Assembly: GCA_002786025.1 (NCBI GenBank)
Contig: NHNW01000060.1
Location: forward strand, 62,001-126,000
Length of the DNA stretch: 64,000 nucleotides
Source: Zasmidium citrigriseum
Taxonomy: Eukaryota > Ascomycota > Dothideomycetes > Mycosphaerellales > Mycosphaerellaceae
Reading direction: 5' to 3'
A program made the position numbers and the translations under genes. The first letter of the stretch is position 1; each line of letters begins with the position of its first letter. Below the pieces are notes generated by a model. It did no database searches and had not been told where the DNA came from. It was given only the letters and a program-made list of their open reading frames with translations. Positions 32,823 through 43,136 of the stretch are shown in pieces.

Positions 32823-35307
32823 TCATAGCAGCATCCTCAAAGTCCCCAACCCACCACTAACACTCTCCTCACTCCTCAAACTCAAAACCGCCGCCCTCTG
32901 CGCCAAATCCACAAATTCCTCCACCCTCCCCTCTCTCCTTTTACTCAACCCCGCAAGCAAAGTCCCGACAAACGTATCCCCAACCCCATTAACACTAACC
33001 ACGTCCCCCTCGTCAACCTCTTCAACAGCCGGGAACAACCTCATATAAACGCCCCCAACACCCAGCGTAGCCTCCGTATCATTCGCACATCGGGAGAGGA
33101 TGTACGGCGCATAGTCGCCGCTTGTTAAGCGGCTGTCGCCAGCGGGGAGGAGTTGCGTGAGCAAAATGCCGTCTTTGCCGAGTTTTGTCACGATGGTGGG
33201 GATGAAGGGCAGGAGTTGGACTGATTGTTGCGGGATCCCCAGATCCACGAGTTTGGGGCTCGTGGCGAGACTCATCTGTACCCTGGCACCGGAATGCGGG
33301 ATTCCCAGGGCGTCGATGACAGCCCACCAGTCCGCACGGTCGAAGAAGGCGTTCTCTCGCGCGGCGGTGTACATCGCGGCGAGTTCGTGCTGGTTTGGCG
33401 TTGCGAGGTGGAGCGACGGGGAGGGGAAGACGGAGAGGGTATGGAGTTTGGGAAGGTTGAAGAGGCCGGTGGATTTCGCGTTGCTGACGGGTTCGAAGGT
33501 TATGTGGGCGTTAATGTCTTTTCCGGCTTGGAGCCAGCGGGCGAGGTATTCGGGAGGCCAGTTGCCGTCGACAGCGAGGTGGGTTGGTTTGGAGGTTTGG
33601 AGTTGCGGGAGCCAGAAGTCGTGAAAGGTTTCGGGGAGGATGGGGGAGGTTGTGGAGGGTGTTTCGAGGATGCTCATGTCAGCCATGGCGAGGACGAGGT
33701 CTTTGTTTGTGTCGTTGACGGCGATGTATTGTGCTGTGCGGCTGCCGCTGGATTGGGGGAGGGTTTGGATTCCTGCTGTGGACATGCCGCTTGATGTGAG
33801 GGCTTCTAAGGCTGCTTTGCCTGTGAGGTCGTCGCCCACTGCGCTGCAGAGACGGACGTTGGCGCCCATGAGATGTGCGGCTCGAGCGACATTGTGGCCG
33901 ACTCCTCCTAACGACTGAGCTATGCGAGCTGGATTTGAGGTTTGTAGTTCTGGCGATTGCGAGGTTGAGCCGGCTCTTGGGTTATAATCACAGGCGAGGT
34001 CGACTGCTAGGCTACCGGCGACGAACACGTCAGCTTTCGTGTCAGCCAGTGGACTTTGGACTGGCGCACCATCTCTTCTTGGGTCTGATTCTAGCTGTTG
34101 CGTTTCACCCGCAAAGCTCTTGGGGACGCCTTCGCTCGTGAAGCTTGCGGCAGCTGGGCCTGTCATGACGGTGTGAGATGGTTGCTGTGGGCTAAGAATG
34201 TATATATCAGCACATCTGCTACCTCTTGATGACTAGGTACACTCACTCTGCTTCGGCCTCCAGCTTCCTCAATTCTACAGCTACCTTGGTACCCCTGATG
34301 ACATTCGCCTCCACCAAAGCTGTGTTTGCCTCAATGCTTCTCTTTCCAGTCACCTCCTTGATCTTGTCCAGGATGAAAGGTGTGATAGCAGAACCTTTAG
34401 CACCAGCAGCATCAGCGGCGGCCAAGGCTTGTGCAATTGCATTCTCCATCTCCAGAAAAGGCACCGCGTATTGCTCAGGAATTGGGTTGGCGAAGTGCAA
34501 CCCAGACTGCAGACCAAGGGAATGCTGTGCATAGACGACTCGGGCTGCGTCTGCTTCGTTCTGTAACACCATCGGGCTCTTCACTCCACTGTCTCTGGCA
34601 TAGAATGCTGGAAAGTCCACACTGCCACTTCGTCCATCCGCGAAAGTAGCGACTGCTACACCTTGTGTCTCCAGATACTCCAGCGTCTTCGCGATATCCA
34701 AAAACGATTTGCACCCAGAACTGATGACTGTTATGGGAGTCCTCCCAAGCTCCGTTAAATCGGCCGAGACGTCCATAGTAAGTTCTGCACCACGATGAAC
34801 ACCACCCAAGCCGCCAGTGGCAAAGATCTTGATTCCAGCCATGTGAGCCAGCACGGAGGTGCCAGAGATAGTCGTGCCTCCATTCAACGGCTTGCCCTCC
34901 GCATCCTTCAATCCCAAGACGAAACCCAGATCCCTCCGTGATAGCTTCCAAGTATTTGGTGACCCAGCAGTCGACACAAGCCGCATAAGCTCATCAGCTC
35001 CAAGACCAACTCGAGCCACGCCTTCAAGAATACCTATTGTTGCGGGTACACCACCATTCAGTCGGACCAGAGATTCCAGTCTCGATGCAAGAGCCAGGTT
35101 TTCTGGGTAAGGGAAGCCATGGGTATATATCGTGGTTTCGAGAGCCACAACGGGTTTCTTTTCTGCAAGGGCTTGTTGGACTTCCTCGGAGACTTGAAAG
35201 TATTTGGAGTTGGTGGAGAGCGCTCGTCTCTTGACTGATGAAGTCTTCAATGATTGTGGTCGGCTTAAGGATGAGCGACAAGCTCTACACATCCATGGAG
35301 AGAGCAT
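32823..35307 (-). CDS. Bifunctional pseudouridine-5'-phosphate glycosidase / PfkB carbohydrate kinase
   Basis: Pseudouridine catabolism: the kinase half should phosphorylate pseudouridine and the glycosidase half should split the product into uracil and ribose 5-phosphate. Exons 35307-34247 and 34191-32823 give 809 aa with one in-phase 55-nt intron, so both halves are one polypeptide. Residues ~37-345 are the IndA/PsuG domain: KPVVALETTIYTHGFPYPEN, GGVPATIGIL, FATGGLGGVHRGAE, and NPIPEQYAVPFLEMENAI. Residues ~395-805 are PfkB-type: FVAGSLAVDLACDYNPR, SLGGVGHNVARAAHLMGANV and the C-terminal signature VNGVGDTFVGTLLAGL. The N-terminus (MLSPWMCRACRSSLSRPQSL) is Arg/Ser-rich and acid-free, consistent with a mitochondrial presequence. 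This fusion is known in other fungi. It is divergent from ost1 with 358 nt between starts. Confidence 0.94.
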
Positions 35308-35665
35308 CTTGAGGAATCGTGTACCAGGAACCAGGGGAGTTGCGTTTGGGGGGCGTTATCGTGCCCGCTCGGTGTCTATCGTTCCGGCACAGTGTAGAAG
35401 TCAATCAATGGTCTTGTGAGCATCTCATGGAGAAGACGAATTCTTCAAAAGGACTGCAGCTTCTCGTGTTCTTACCTCCTTCTCAAATGAGTCACTTTGC
35501 TGTCAAGATTGGCATTGAGAAGGAGCTGACCGTCACATGAAGAGCCCGCATGGCCCGTGCAGCGCCAAGCCCCGGCCTACCTGCCTCTCTCAGCCAGGGC
35601 GACGACACCTGTCCAAGCTCTCAGCATTGGAGTCGCCAACATCACATTCACTCAATGCAATCAAG

Positions 35666-37244
35666 ATGAGGTTACTACAATGGGCCTGGCTGGGCCTCAT
35701 CAGCATCGCCGCTGCCGACTCGAACCTCACCCACGAGTCGCGAAACATCCTCCCGTCCGCCTTCGCACCCCCGAAGCACTTCCGCAATGTCAACCTGGTG
35801 CGAAACATCAACCTGGAGAAGAGCTATCCCCGGGAGACGGTCAATGTTGTGATCGAGAACATCGACAAGGCGGCGCAAAATGAATACTTTATTCCATTTG
35901 AGCAGGGGTCGTTAGGGAGAATTGGTGGGTTGGAGGTGGTGGACAAGAAGGAGCCGGAGAAGAAGGGTTTCAAGGTCGATGTTGTTGGCATTGATCCATT
36001 CAGGTAGGCAGAACAATGTCTTCATGGACGAAATGCATCCATACTGATCGTTTCAGCACAACGGAATACTACAAAATCACCCTGCCGAAGGCCCTCGCGC
36101 CCTCAGAACAGCAGACCCTCTCCATCACCTACTTCGTCCTCTCCGCCCTTGAGCCCTTGCCGAAGGAGATCCAACAGATGGACAAGCAATACGTTTTCCA
36201 CAAATTCTCCGCCTACGCTCCTTCAGCCTACACAACCGTCAAGCAGAAGACGAAGCTCAAACTCCCCACAACCGACGTCCCCGACGCCGTAACCCTGCCA
36301 GCCTCGATCAACGCCGAAGGCAAGCAAGATCCGCAAAAGCAAGGGACATCCTACACCTACGGCCCCTACGCCGATGTCGAAGCCGGCGCAACGCAAGAAG
36401 TCAGCGTGCGATACGAATTCACCAAGCCCCTCACCCACAGCACGCTGCTGGAAAGAGATATTGAGGTCTCCCACTGGGGCGGCAACATCGCAACCGAAGA
36501 ACGCCAATGGCTCACGAACCGCGCCGCGACGCTCAAGAACCACTTCAACCGCGTGCAATACCAGCAATCAAACTACTACAACCCGCCGACCAGCGCCCTG
36601 AAGGAAATGCGCTTCCCACTGGTCGTCGGAAGTGTGGACGCCTACTTTGTGGACGACATCGGCAACGTTTCGACCAGCCGCTTCCGCACCAACAAGAAGG
36701 AAGCCAATCTGGAGCTGAAGCCCCGCTACCCAGTCTTCGGCGGCTGGAACTACAAGTTCAAGACCGGCTGGAACGGCGACTTGCAGAACTTCCTTCGCAA
36801 GACGTCCGGCGAGTCCTTCATTCTCAAGATTCCATTCTTCGAAGGTCCCAAACAAGCAGAGGGAATCGAATACGAGCGCATCGTCACCCGCGTTATCCTC
36901 CCCGAAGGCGCAACGTAAGTCCCCCATCTCCCTGCCTTCCCATCACCAACTTACATCGTCACAGCAACGTCAACTTCCAAACCTCCCTCCCAATCGTCTC
37001 CAACACAACCGGGCTCTACAAGACCTACATGGACACCCTCGGCCGCACAACTCTGACCCTCACCGCCGTCAACATCGTTGACGAGCTCCGCGACCGCGAA
37101 CTCATCGTGACCTACGACTATCCCGCCATGGCGAAATTCCGGAAACCGCTGACGATCAGCGCCGGGATCTTTGCGGTCTTTGTTGTTGCTTGGGTCGTCG
37201 GAAATCTGGATGTTAGCATTGGGAGGAAGGAGAAGAGGGCGTGA
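35666..37244 (+). CDS. ost1: Oligosaccharyltransferase subunit Ost1 (ribophorin I)
   Basis: Subunit of the ER oligosaccharyltransferase complex that transfers N-glycans to nascent proteins. Exons 35666-36003, 36057-36914 and 36965-37244 give 491 aa, normal for the family. Signal peptide MRLLQWAWLGLISIAAADS; luminal domain with NVVIENIDKAAQNEYFIPF; HWGGNIATEERQWLTNRAA, a segment strongly typical of ribophorin I; then YPVFGGWNYKFKTGWN. C-terminal membrane helix TISAGIFAVFVVAWVVGNLD with a short basic cytosolic end (GRKEKRA). ATG 35666 was chosen because it starts the signal peptide; the frame is open further upstream. All three exons are in phase. Confidence 0.97.
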
Positions 37245-37812
37245 AGGCAAGTCGAGCTGGGCAAGAAGAAGAGAATCGTGAAATATAGCTGCTATGTATA
37301 TTAAAATTCGACGAAAAAGCTTTCCACGAACTGGTTCATGTTGTGCAGGCAAAGATTCTCCTCCTCTGATTGGCTCACGTGGAGAATCCGTTCGTTCCTC
37401 CAGCATCGGCGGTGCGGCGGCTCTGCACTCATATCGCAGAGCCACAATGATCAATTAGCGTCGAAAAGAGAATTTGAGGACCTTCGCTTACCAGCTATGT
37501 GTCGTAGACGCTTGGGTTGAAGGAAGCGGATTATATTCATGACTATAACCAGCGTCGTCCAAAGAGTCCTTTGCTGAATAGCTGTAGGATACAAGAGTAA
37601 GGTGCACAAGTCTTGAAGGTCCTGCCTTTCATTCATATGGTGTGGCAAGCGAAGCGCACACATATCTAGAAATCTATTCTTCCTTCACCAAAGTTCCCTC
37701 ATCCCTCCTCTGTATTAATCCAGCAGCACAATCCCACAGCATCAAAGTACCCAAGTTCCAAGTCCACACACACACGCATATCCCTCTATTCTCTGCCCAA
37801 GAGCCAAGTCCC
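37245..37812. other. Intergenic, convergent 3' ends
   Basis: Between the stops of ost1 and the long minus-strand ORF. AT-rich patches (TATTAAAATTC near 37300) suit polyadenylation signals. No gene is seen. Confidence 0.45.
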
Positions 37813-40800
37813 CTAGAGAGGTCTCGTCGCACCCTTTGCGACATTACATGCTTCGCAGCTACAGCCCAGACCGTGGCGTTGTTTCCAGGGGCTGCTGTTG
37901 TTATCGCTCTGTGGTTCCGTCTGTGTCGCCATTGAGCGTGGGACGTTTTGCTGAGCGTTCGAAAGAGGGTGCGGCGGGGCCGGGTTTTGGGGCGTCGATA
38001 GTCGTGCTTGCGTGTGAGGTGTTTGAAACGGCAGGCCGTGTGGGATAGGGATCGTGGAGTTCTGCACATACGGGGACGCTGACGGGTGTTGCATGTTCTG
38101 TCGATTCATTTGGAAGTCAGTACCATTCGGTCCAAGATCACTGAAGCTAGAGCGCTGCAGAGGCGGCGGCATAGCTTGAGTAGGCCTCATAGGCGCCGCG
38201 GCTGTGGCTGGCATATCATATCCAGGCACGCCGTTCCGCATTGTCTGGGTTTGGCCAGGATGCATCATCGGAGAGGACGTTGTATTCCGCTGCGGTGGTT
38301 GCTGAACCGGGTACTGGCCTTGGGGCTGAGGAGAGGAGGCAGCCTGCCGCTGCACTGGTTGCTGAACCGGATACTGGCCCTGTAGCCGAGGAGAACTGCT
38401 GGAATGGGCTGTGCTGATAGTGCTGAAGACGCTGTCCCTCCTCGCTTGTTGAGCCGCGATCTGTTGGGCTCTCAGATGTTCGGGCGGCAGCATAGGGCTA
38501 CCAGGCGGCGGCATTGACACGCGGTCATTCGACGCGCCCGGTGGGATACTTGGAGGCATGTGCTGCGAGCTCGAGCTCGACGTCGTGCGAGCCATACTTG
38601 GAGCACGTGGCTGCATGCTGGCAGTATTGTTGCCCATCGCTGCGGCGGGCCGTGGCGGCTGTTGAGAAGCTGGGTTAGCCATATGAAATGGATATTGAGA
38701 ACGCGACTGTTGTACCTCTAAGGGCTGGGCGGGCCTTCCTGCGACATTACTCCAATGCGACCAATGTACTGAGGATGGCGCGCCAGTGCCTCCAGGCATG
38801 GAGTGGTGGTGACCTTGCATGGGACCATCGCTCGTGCCATCCAGTGTGTTCGCCCCGCCCATATTTGGAACCATGGGCGCAACAGGCGCATTGTACGTAG
38901 GACGCTGATTTGGCTGTTGGTTTACAATGTATCCGCCCGGCTGAGCCATCTGTTGACCAAAAGACTGACCAGCACCCGGAGCCGGCGCCTGGCCCACCGG
39001 AGACTGGGTCATCTGCCGCTTCGCAACTGGAAGTCCATTCTCAAGACTGCTGTGACTAAGCTGGCGCTTGTGAGAGCTTTGAGGCCGGCCGTCGAAGGAA
39101 GTGTCCCTTGCCATGGCAGCCAACGCCTGCTGATTCCGGATGCGCTCTTCCATAGCCTGATTGTGGTGGATTATGGGCTTCGCCGGCGGTGCTGTAGAAC
39201 TCTGATCCGCAAAGGACCCGTGCTGAAACCTCTGCCTCGTCTGAGCCTGGGCGTAGGCCAAGGCTTCAAGGTATTGTCTCTGCTGTTCAGGATTCTGTAC
39301 GGCTCCAGGCGAGGGCGCTGTCGGCTTCACTCCGTTGTTCATTTGCATGGCAGGCGAGGATGCAGGAGCGGCGGCAATACTTGGAGATCGGTTGAGTGTC
39401 GTTGCGTTGGCCAGTCTTCTCTTGTTCTCTTCCATCCTGCCATCCAGGACTTCGAGATACTGATGGAGGCTATCTTGCCTTGCGCCATGTACTTGCGGTG
39501 GCGGAGCCAGACTTCCGGTGCCGTTCGATAGAGCACTCGAAGGCACTTCAGTGTTCTCCGTGGGCTGCGATGTGTTGGATGCGGCTTGTTGACCACTGGC
39601 ATGACGAAGCCCATCTTGCTTAGCACCAGGGGCTATAATCGATTGAGCGTTCTGGGCATCACCACCCCCAAAATCCAATGGCAGACCAATGCCCACCTGC
39701 TCTTCACCTCTAGCTTCACTGCCCCTGTGAATCTCCTGGAAAGCAGCAGTGCGGTTGAAGTCTTCCATGGAAGGCGACGATACCCCGGGAGGAAGTGCAC
39801 GATACGCACTCGCGAAGTTCTGCGAGACTTTCGCTCGGGCTTCCATCGGCGAGGGCTTGTTTGATCCCATGAGTTGTTGGGTGTGAGTAAGAAGTAGATC
39901 TCGGACGGGTTGTTGCGAGAACCGGTTGGGCTGGTTATGCTGATCTGATCGAGATTCCTGTCGAGGCTGCATCTGCGCAGTAATCGATTGATGCTGGGCA
40001 GGCTTCGAAGGGCCGTTGCTCTGTTCTGGTCCTCCCTGCTGTCGTGGCTGCTTGTGCGCCACAGGCGGCGCATGTCTTGCGGGCTGTGAAGATCCGCTGC
40101 CCTGCTCTGTTCGCGGTGCCTTTCTCGGCTGCTTTTGCGGAACAGACACCATTCCCGCTGGTGGCAGACCTGGACGAGTACCAAGCTGCATACGGGCATG
40201 AGGCGGCAAGTCGCTCTGTATAGACAATTGTCCTCGTTCGTAGGGATTGCCCAAAGCCACAGGAGGCAGCGACTCTCCCTCGTTCTTCGCCTTCGCCTTC
40301 GAAGTTGAGGGTCGTCGGACTTGAGAAGTAGCCTTTTCCTTCGAAGCTGCAGTCCCGCTCTCCTTCGCATTCTTCTTCGGCGGATTCTTCCTCTTCGGCG
40401 CAGCCTTCGTCGTCTCCGGCACAAAGTCATCTTCATCATCCGTCTCCTCAACACGCACTTTCCGCCTAGGAGCCTTTGCCTTGGGCGGGGGAGCTTCATC
40501 GTCATTGGCGAAGTTAGAGCCAACAGATCGCTTCCGCTTCTTGTTGGTGCGTCGCTGAACCACGATCTCGTCTCCGCTATCTTCAGCAGGAGGTGCAGAC
40601 GCAGCGTTCGGCTTCGCGGATTTCTTCCCCTTCGGCGCGCTCTTTCTCCGGCCGGTATTGTTGACGAACGGCTCATCCAGGATACCGTCCTGCAGGACAT
40701 TCTCCTCGTCCTCGTCCGCAGGAGCAAAGCTCGTTGGCTTCGTCTTTGCGGTGGTCTTCGCGGCCGTCTTCTTACTCCGCACATCAACCAACCCACTCAA

Positions 40801-40875
40801 CGGCCCCGGCAAGCCCAACGTATCCAACCTAGGCCCATAGTTGGGGAAAGGAGCCACTCTATCCAAAAAGTTCAA
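37813..40875 (-). CDS. Long low-complexity protein, 5' end unresolved
   Basis: Unrecognised; composition suggests a nuclear protein. An uninterrupted frame runs from just after the hfi1 stop to 37813 (1,020 codons from 40875). It starts LNFLDRVAPFPNYGPRLDTL without any ATG; the first Met in the frame is at 40191, residue 229. Before it lie alternating acidic and basic clusters with NLS-like runs (RRTNKKRKRS, KAKAPRRKVRVEETDDEDD). The rest is rich in Gln, Pro and Ser, with a near-duplicate GQYPVQQP motif (~38290-38400). The last residues, GLGCSCEACNVAKGATRPL, hold a compact Cys cluster. The start is probably supplied by an upstream exon spliced at an acceptor near 40892 (GTGGACAG). See the finding on hfi1. 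Confidence 0.7.
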   Translation of the reverse strand: MNFLDRVAPFPNYGPRLDTLGLPGPLSGLVDVRSKKTAAKTTAKTKPTSFAPADEDEENVLQDGILDEPFVNNTGRRKSAPKGKKSAKPNAASAPPAEDSGDEIVVQRRTNKKRKRSVGSNFANDDEAPPPKAKAPRRKVRVEETDDEDDFVPETTKAAPKRKNPPKKNAKESGTAASKEKATSQVRRPSTSKAKAKNEGESLPPVALGNPYERGQLSIQSDLPPHARMQLGTRPGLPPAGMVSVPQKQPRKAPRTEQGSGSSQPARHAPPVAHKQPRQQGGPEQSNGPSKPAQHQSITAQMQPRQESRSDQHNQPNRFSQQPVRDLLLTHTQQLMGSNKPSPMEARAKVSQNFASAYRALPPGVSSPSMEDFNRTAAFQEIHRGSEARGEEQVGIGLPLDFGGGDAQNAQSIIAPGAKQDGLRHASGQQAASNTSQPTENTEVPSSALSNGTGSLAPPPQVHGARQDSLHQYLEVLDGRMEENKRRLANATTLNRSPSIAAAPASSPAMQMNNGVKPTAPSPGAVQNPEQQRQYLEALAYAQAQTRQRFQHGSFADQSSTAPPAKPIIHHNQAMEERIRNQQALAAMARDTSFDGRPQSSHKRQLSHSSLENGLPVAKRQMTQSPVGQAPAPGAGQSFGQQMAQPGGYIVNQQPNQRPTYNAPVAPMVPNMGGANTLDGTSDGPMQGHHHSMPGGTGAPSSVHWSHWSNVAGRPAQPLEVQQSRSQYPFHMANPASQQPPRPAAAMGNNTASMQPRAPSMARTTSSSSSQHMPPSIPPGASNDRVSMPPPGSPMLPPEHLRAQQIAAQQARRDSVFSTISTAHSSSSPRLQGQYPVQQPVQRQAASSPQPQGQYPVQQPPQRNTTSSPMMHPGQTQTMRNGVPGYDMPATAAAPMRPTQAMPPPLQRSSFSDLGPNGTDFQMNRQNMQHPSASPYVQNSTIPIPHGLPFQTPHTQARLSTPQNPAPPHPLSNAQQNVPRSMATQTEPQSDNNSSPWKQRHGLGCSCEACNVAKGATRPL

Positions 40876-40914
40876 GTTCCCCTGGATCTGTCCACATGCA
40901 GCACGCTCTGAATT

Positions 40915-42348
40915 CTATCCAGCAGCCAGCAAACAATCATCCAGAGCGCCCATGACATTGTCGTGGTCCTTGTGGACAACCCCTTTAAACAAACCGTAAT
41001 CGAAAGCACCGCCATCGATATCCATGGCGTCGGGATCCGGTGGTGCGGTCGAGGAGCGCTTAACTCCGTTCGCCAGGGGCCGGCCGTCGCCGTAGGTGTG
41101 TCCGTTGAGTTGGGGCTTCGCATCCATCTCGGGGTATTGACTGAGCATTATAGTCTCGTCCAGGAAGTGATCGATATCGAGGTAAGGATCAGAGAGTTTG
41201 AGCGAGAGTCGGAGGTCCTGCATATCGAGCGGCTCCCTCTTCGCCTGCATCTCCATCTCCACTGGAAGCATACCACCAGCATTCCGCTGCAAAATCCCTC
41301 TCTCGAGATCATCTTCCTCTTTGCGCAGCTGTCTCCGAAACTTGTTCGTTTGGATGCCCTCTCCCCCAACACCGTTCGAGCGAGCATGGCCCAGGAAGCT
41401 GCCCAACATTTCTTTAAAGAAGACCTCAGCTGCCTGCTCGACCAGCTCTGCAACGGACGGTAAAGCGCCCTGCTGCACCCCACCAGTGAGACCTTCCTCG
41501 TAACAGATCGGCTCTATGCGATTAGCCAAGTCCGCCGTACTAGGGAACTCCAGAGCCTCGGACGCCAGCGTCTGAGCATATCGTCTCCTAATCTCGATAT
41601 CGTAATTCGACCTGGCCAGAGACGTAGTCGCAGCCCCGGCTCCAGCGGCAGTAGCGCTCTGTGGCTCGGCAGCCTGTTGTGTCTGCGAGGAAGACTTTAC
41701 GGCCAGCTCGTTCGCATATAGTTGCATCTCATGGAAGGGATCATTGACCGGTTTCCCAACCTCTTTCAATGCCTTGATCCTCTTGCGATCCCTGGGCGCA
41801 ATGCCCATGACCTCATGCTTCTGTCTCTCCTCAAATTTGTCATTGGTAACAGATCCAGCCCCTGCGCTCTTCGACGTCGAAGTCGGCTTGTCCGTTGCGA
41901 CCACCCATGGCGCAACATCGGTAGGAGGGGGATCGCGGATGCTGTTCGCATAGAGCGCAGCAAGGAGCGTATTATGAATGTGCAGAGTCGAAAGCGACTT
42001 GCTCGAGTCCGTCGTCGTCGCGACCGAAGGCGCCGGGGAGAGGATAGGCTGGAGAACCCATGACAGTTCGGACTGGTTAAGCCGACCTAGACAAAGCACT
42101 CAGCACATGCCAGCATGTCATATGCGCAGTTGCTCACCTTTCACGAACTCGCTCAGCGCAGCTTTATACTCAACCCAGTTATCCCCCAAAGCAGTCTTCA
42201 GCTGCGTGTAAATAGGTTCGAGATTCACGCGCTCGACCTTGGAACTGCCGCCCAGCGCGGCCGAGGCCACGGTCTTGCCGCCGACATGGTTGGGGATGGC
42301 CTTGGTCAAGGCAGGAGAGATGGTGAGATTAAGATCCGCCGGATTCAT
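40915..42348 (-). CDS. hfi1: SAGA complex subunit Hfi1/Ada1 (TADA1)
   Basis: Structural subunit of the SAGA transcription coactivator, pairing a histone-fold region with Taf12. Exons 42348-42138 and 42086-40915 (51-nt intron, phase 1) give 460 aa. N-terminal hallmark: YTQLKTALGDNWVEYKAALS EFVKG, then after the intron RLNQSELSWVLQPILSP and HNTLLAALYANSIRD, the conserved Hfi1 core. The middle holds GIAPRDRKRIKAL, also typical. The C-terminal part includes LRLSLKLSDPYLDIDHFLDE and ends GALDDCLLAAG. The stop is UAG at 40917-40915, after which the same frame stays open for >1,000 codons. Confidence 0.93.
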
Positions 42349-43136
42349 TGCGACGTCGTGTACGGGTGGTGGTGGTCAAGCATGGTACGGCGTGTCGGAA
42401 TTCGCGATGCGCATGTGACAGCGGGAAGTGAGGTCGCAGATGGTTGTCGCAATGTGTCGCGCGTGTCGGTGAAGGTAGTAATATTGACGGGCGGTGTCCG
42501 AGTGACTCGCTGGATGCTGCGCGCTGTTCGGGTGGTGATGCGCGCGTGGGTGGTGTTGTTGCGATCACATGCAAGTTGAGACTTTATAGGTAGAGGTCGA
42601 AGTGTGGAGGTCGAGACGTCGGAGCTGGAGGCGGGGAATCCGCCTGCCAAGCCGGGGGTGCCAGTCACGAGACAAGACCGCAACGACACAGGTGAATGAA
42701 AGATAACAATGCCCATTCATAGCAATGCAGGTGACTCTGTACTCTTGGCAGTATGTAGACTGTCCACGAACATATGACACTCTTGAAACGCTTCGAAGGG
42801 TATTGGGAAGATGCATATCAAAGTCATTCACATCAAACTTTCCGTTTCTATCCAATACATGGATTCGAAGAAGCGCAACAAGAAGCAGCAAAAAGCCATA
42901 CTACTAGTAAAAGCCGGCGTCGAGCCATGATGCAAGTACCTCTTATGCTCTTTCCCTCCCATACCAGTCCAGCCATCCATCTCCTTTGCCTTCCTGGCCC
43001 GGCTAATGAAACTCCTCAATCATCCCAGTGTGTTGGTGTCATGGTTGGTGGTGGTTGCTTCGCTTGAACGCTCAATAAAAACTTTGTTGGTGATGCAAAT
43101 TGGACAATAGAAACCGATGGGTAGCCCAGTCCTGTG
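42349..43136. other. Intergenic
   Basis: Promoter and 5' UTR of hfi1 on the left, 3' UTR of vac7 on the right. Short ORFs only; nothing else is supported. Confidence 0.5.

Noticed and set aside
39633..40796. 387-codon minus-strand ORF rich in Arg
   Set aside because: It overlaps the long low-complexity ORF in another frame; the Arg/Ser/Leu bias is what a shifted frame of Lys/Gln/Pro codons produces.
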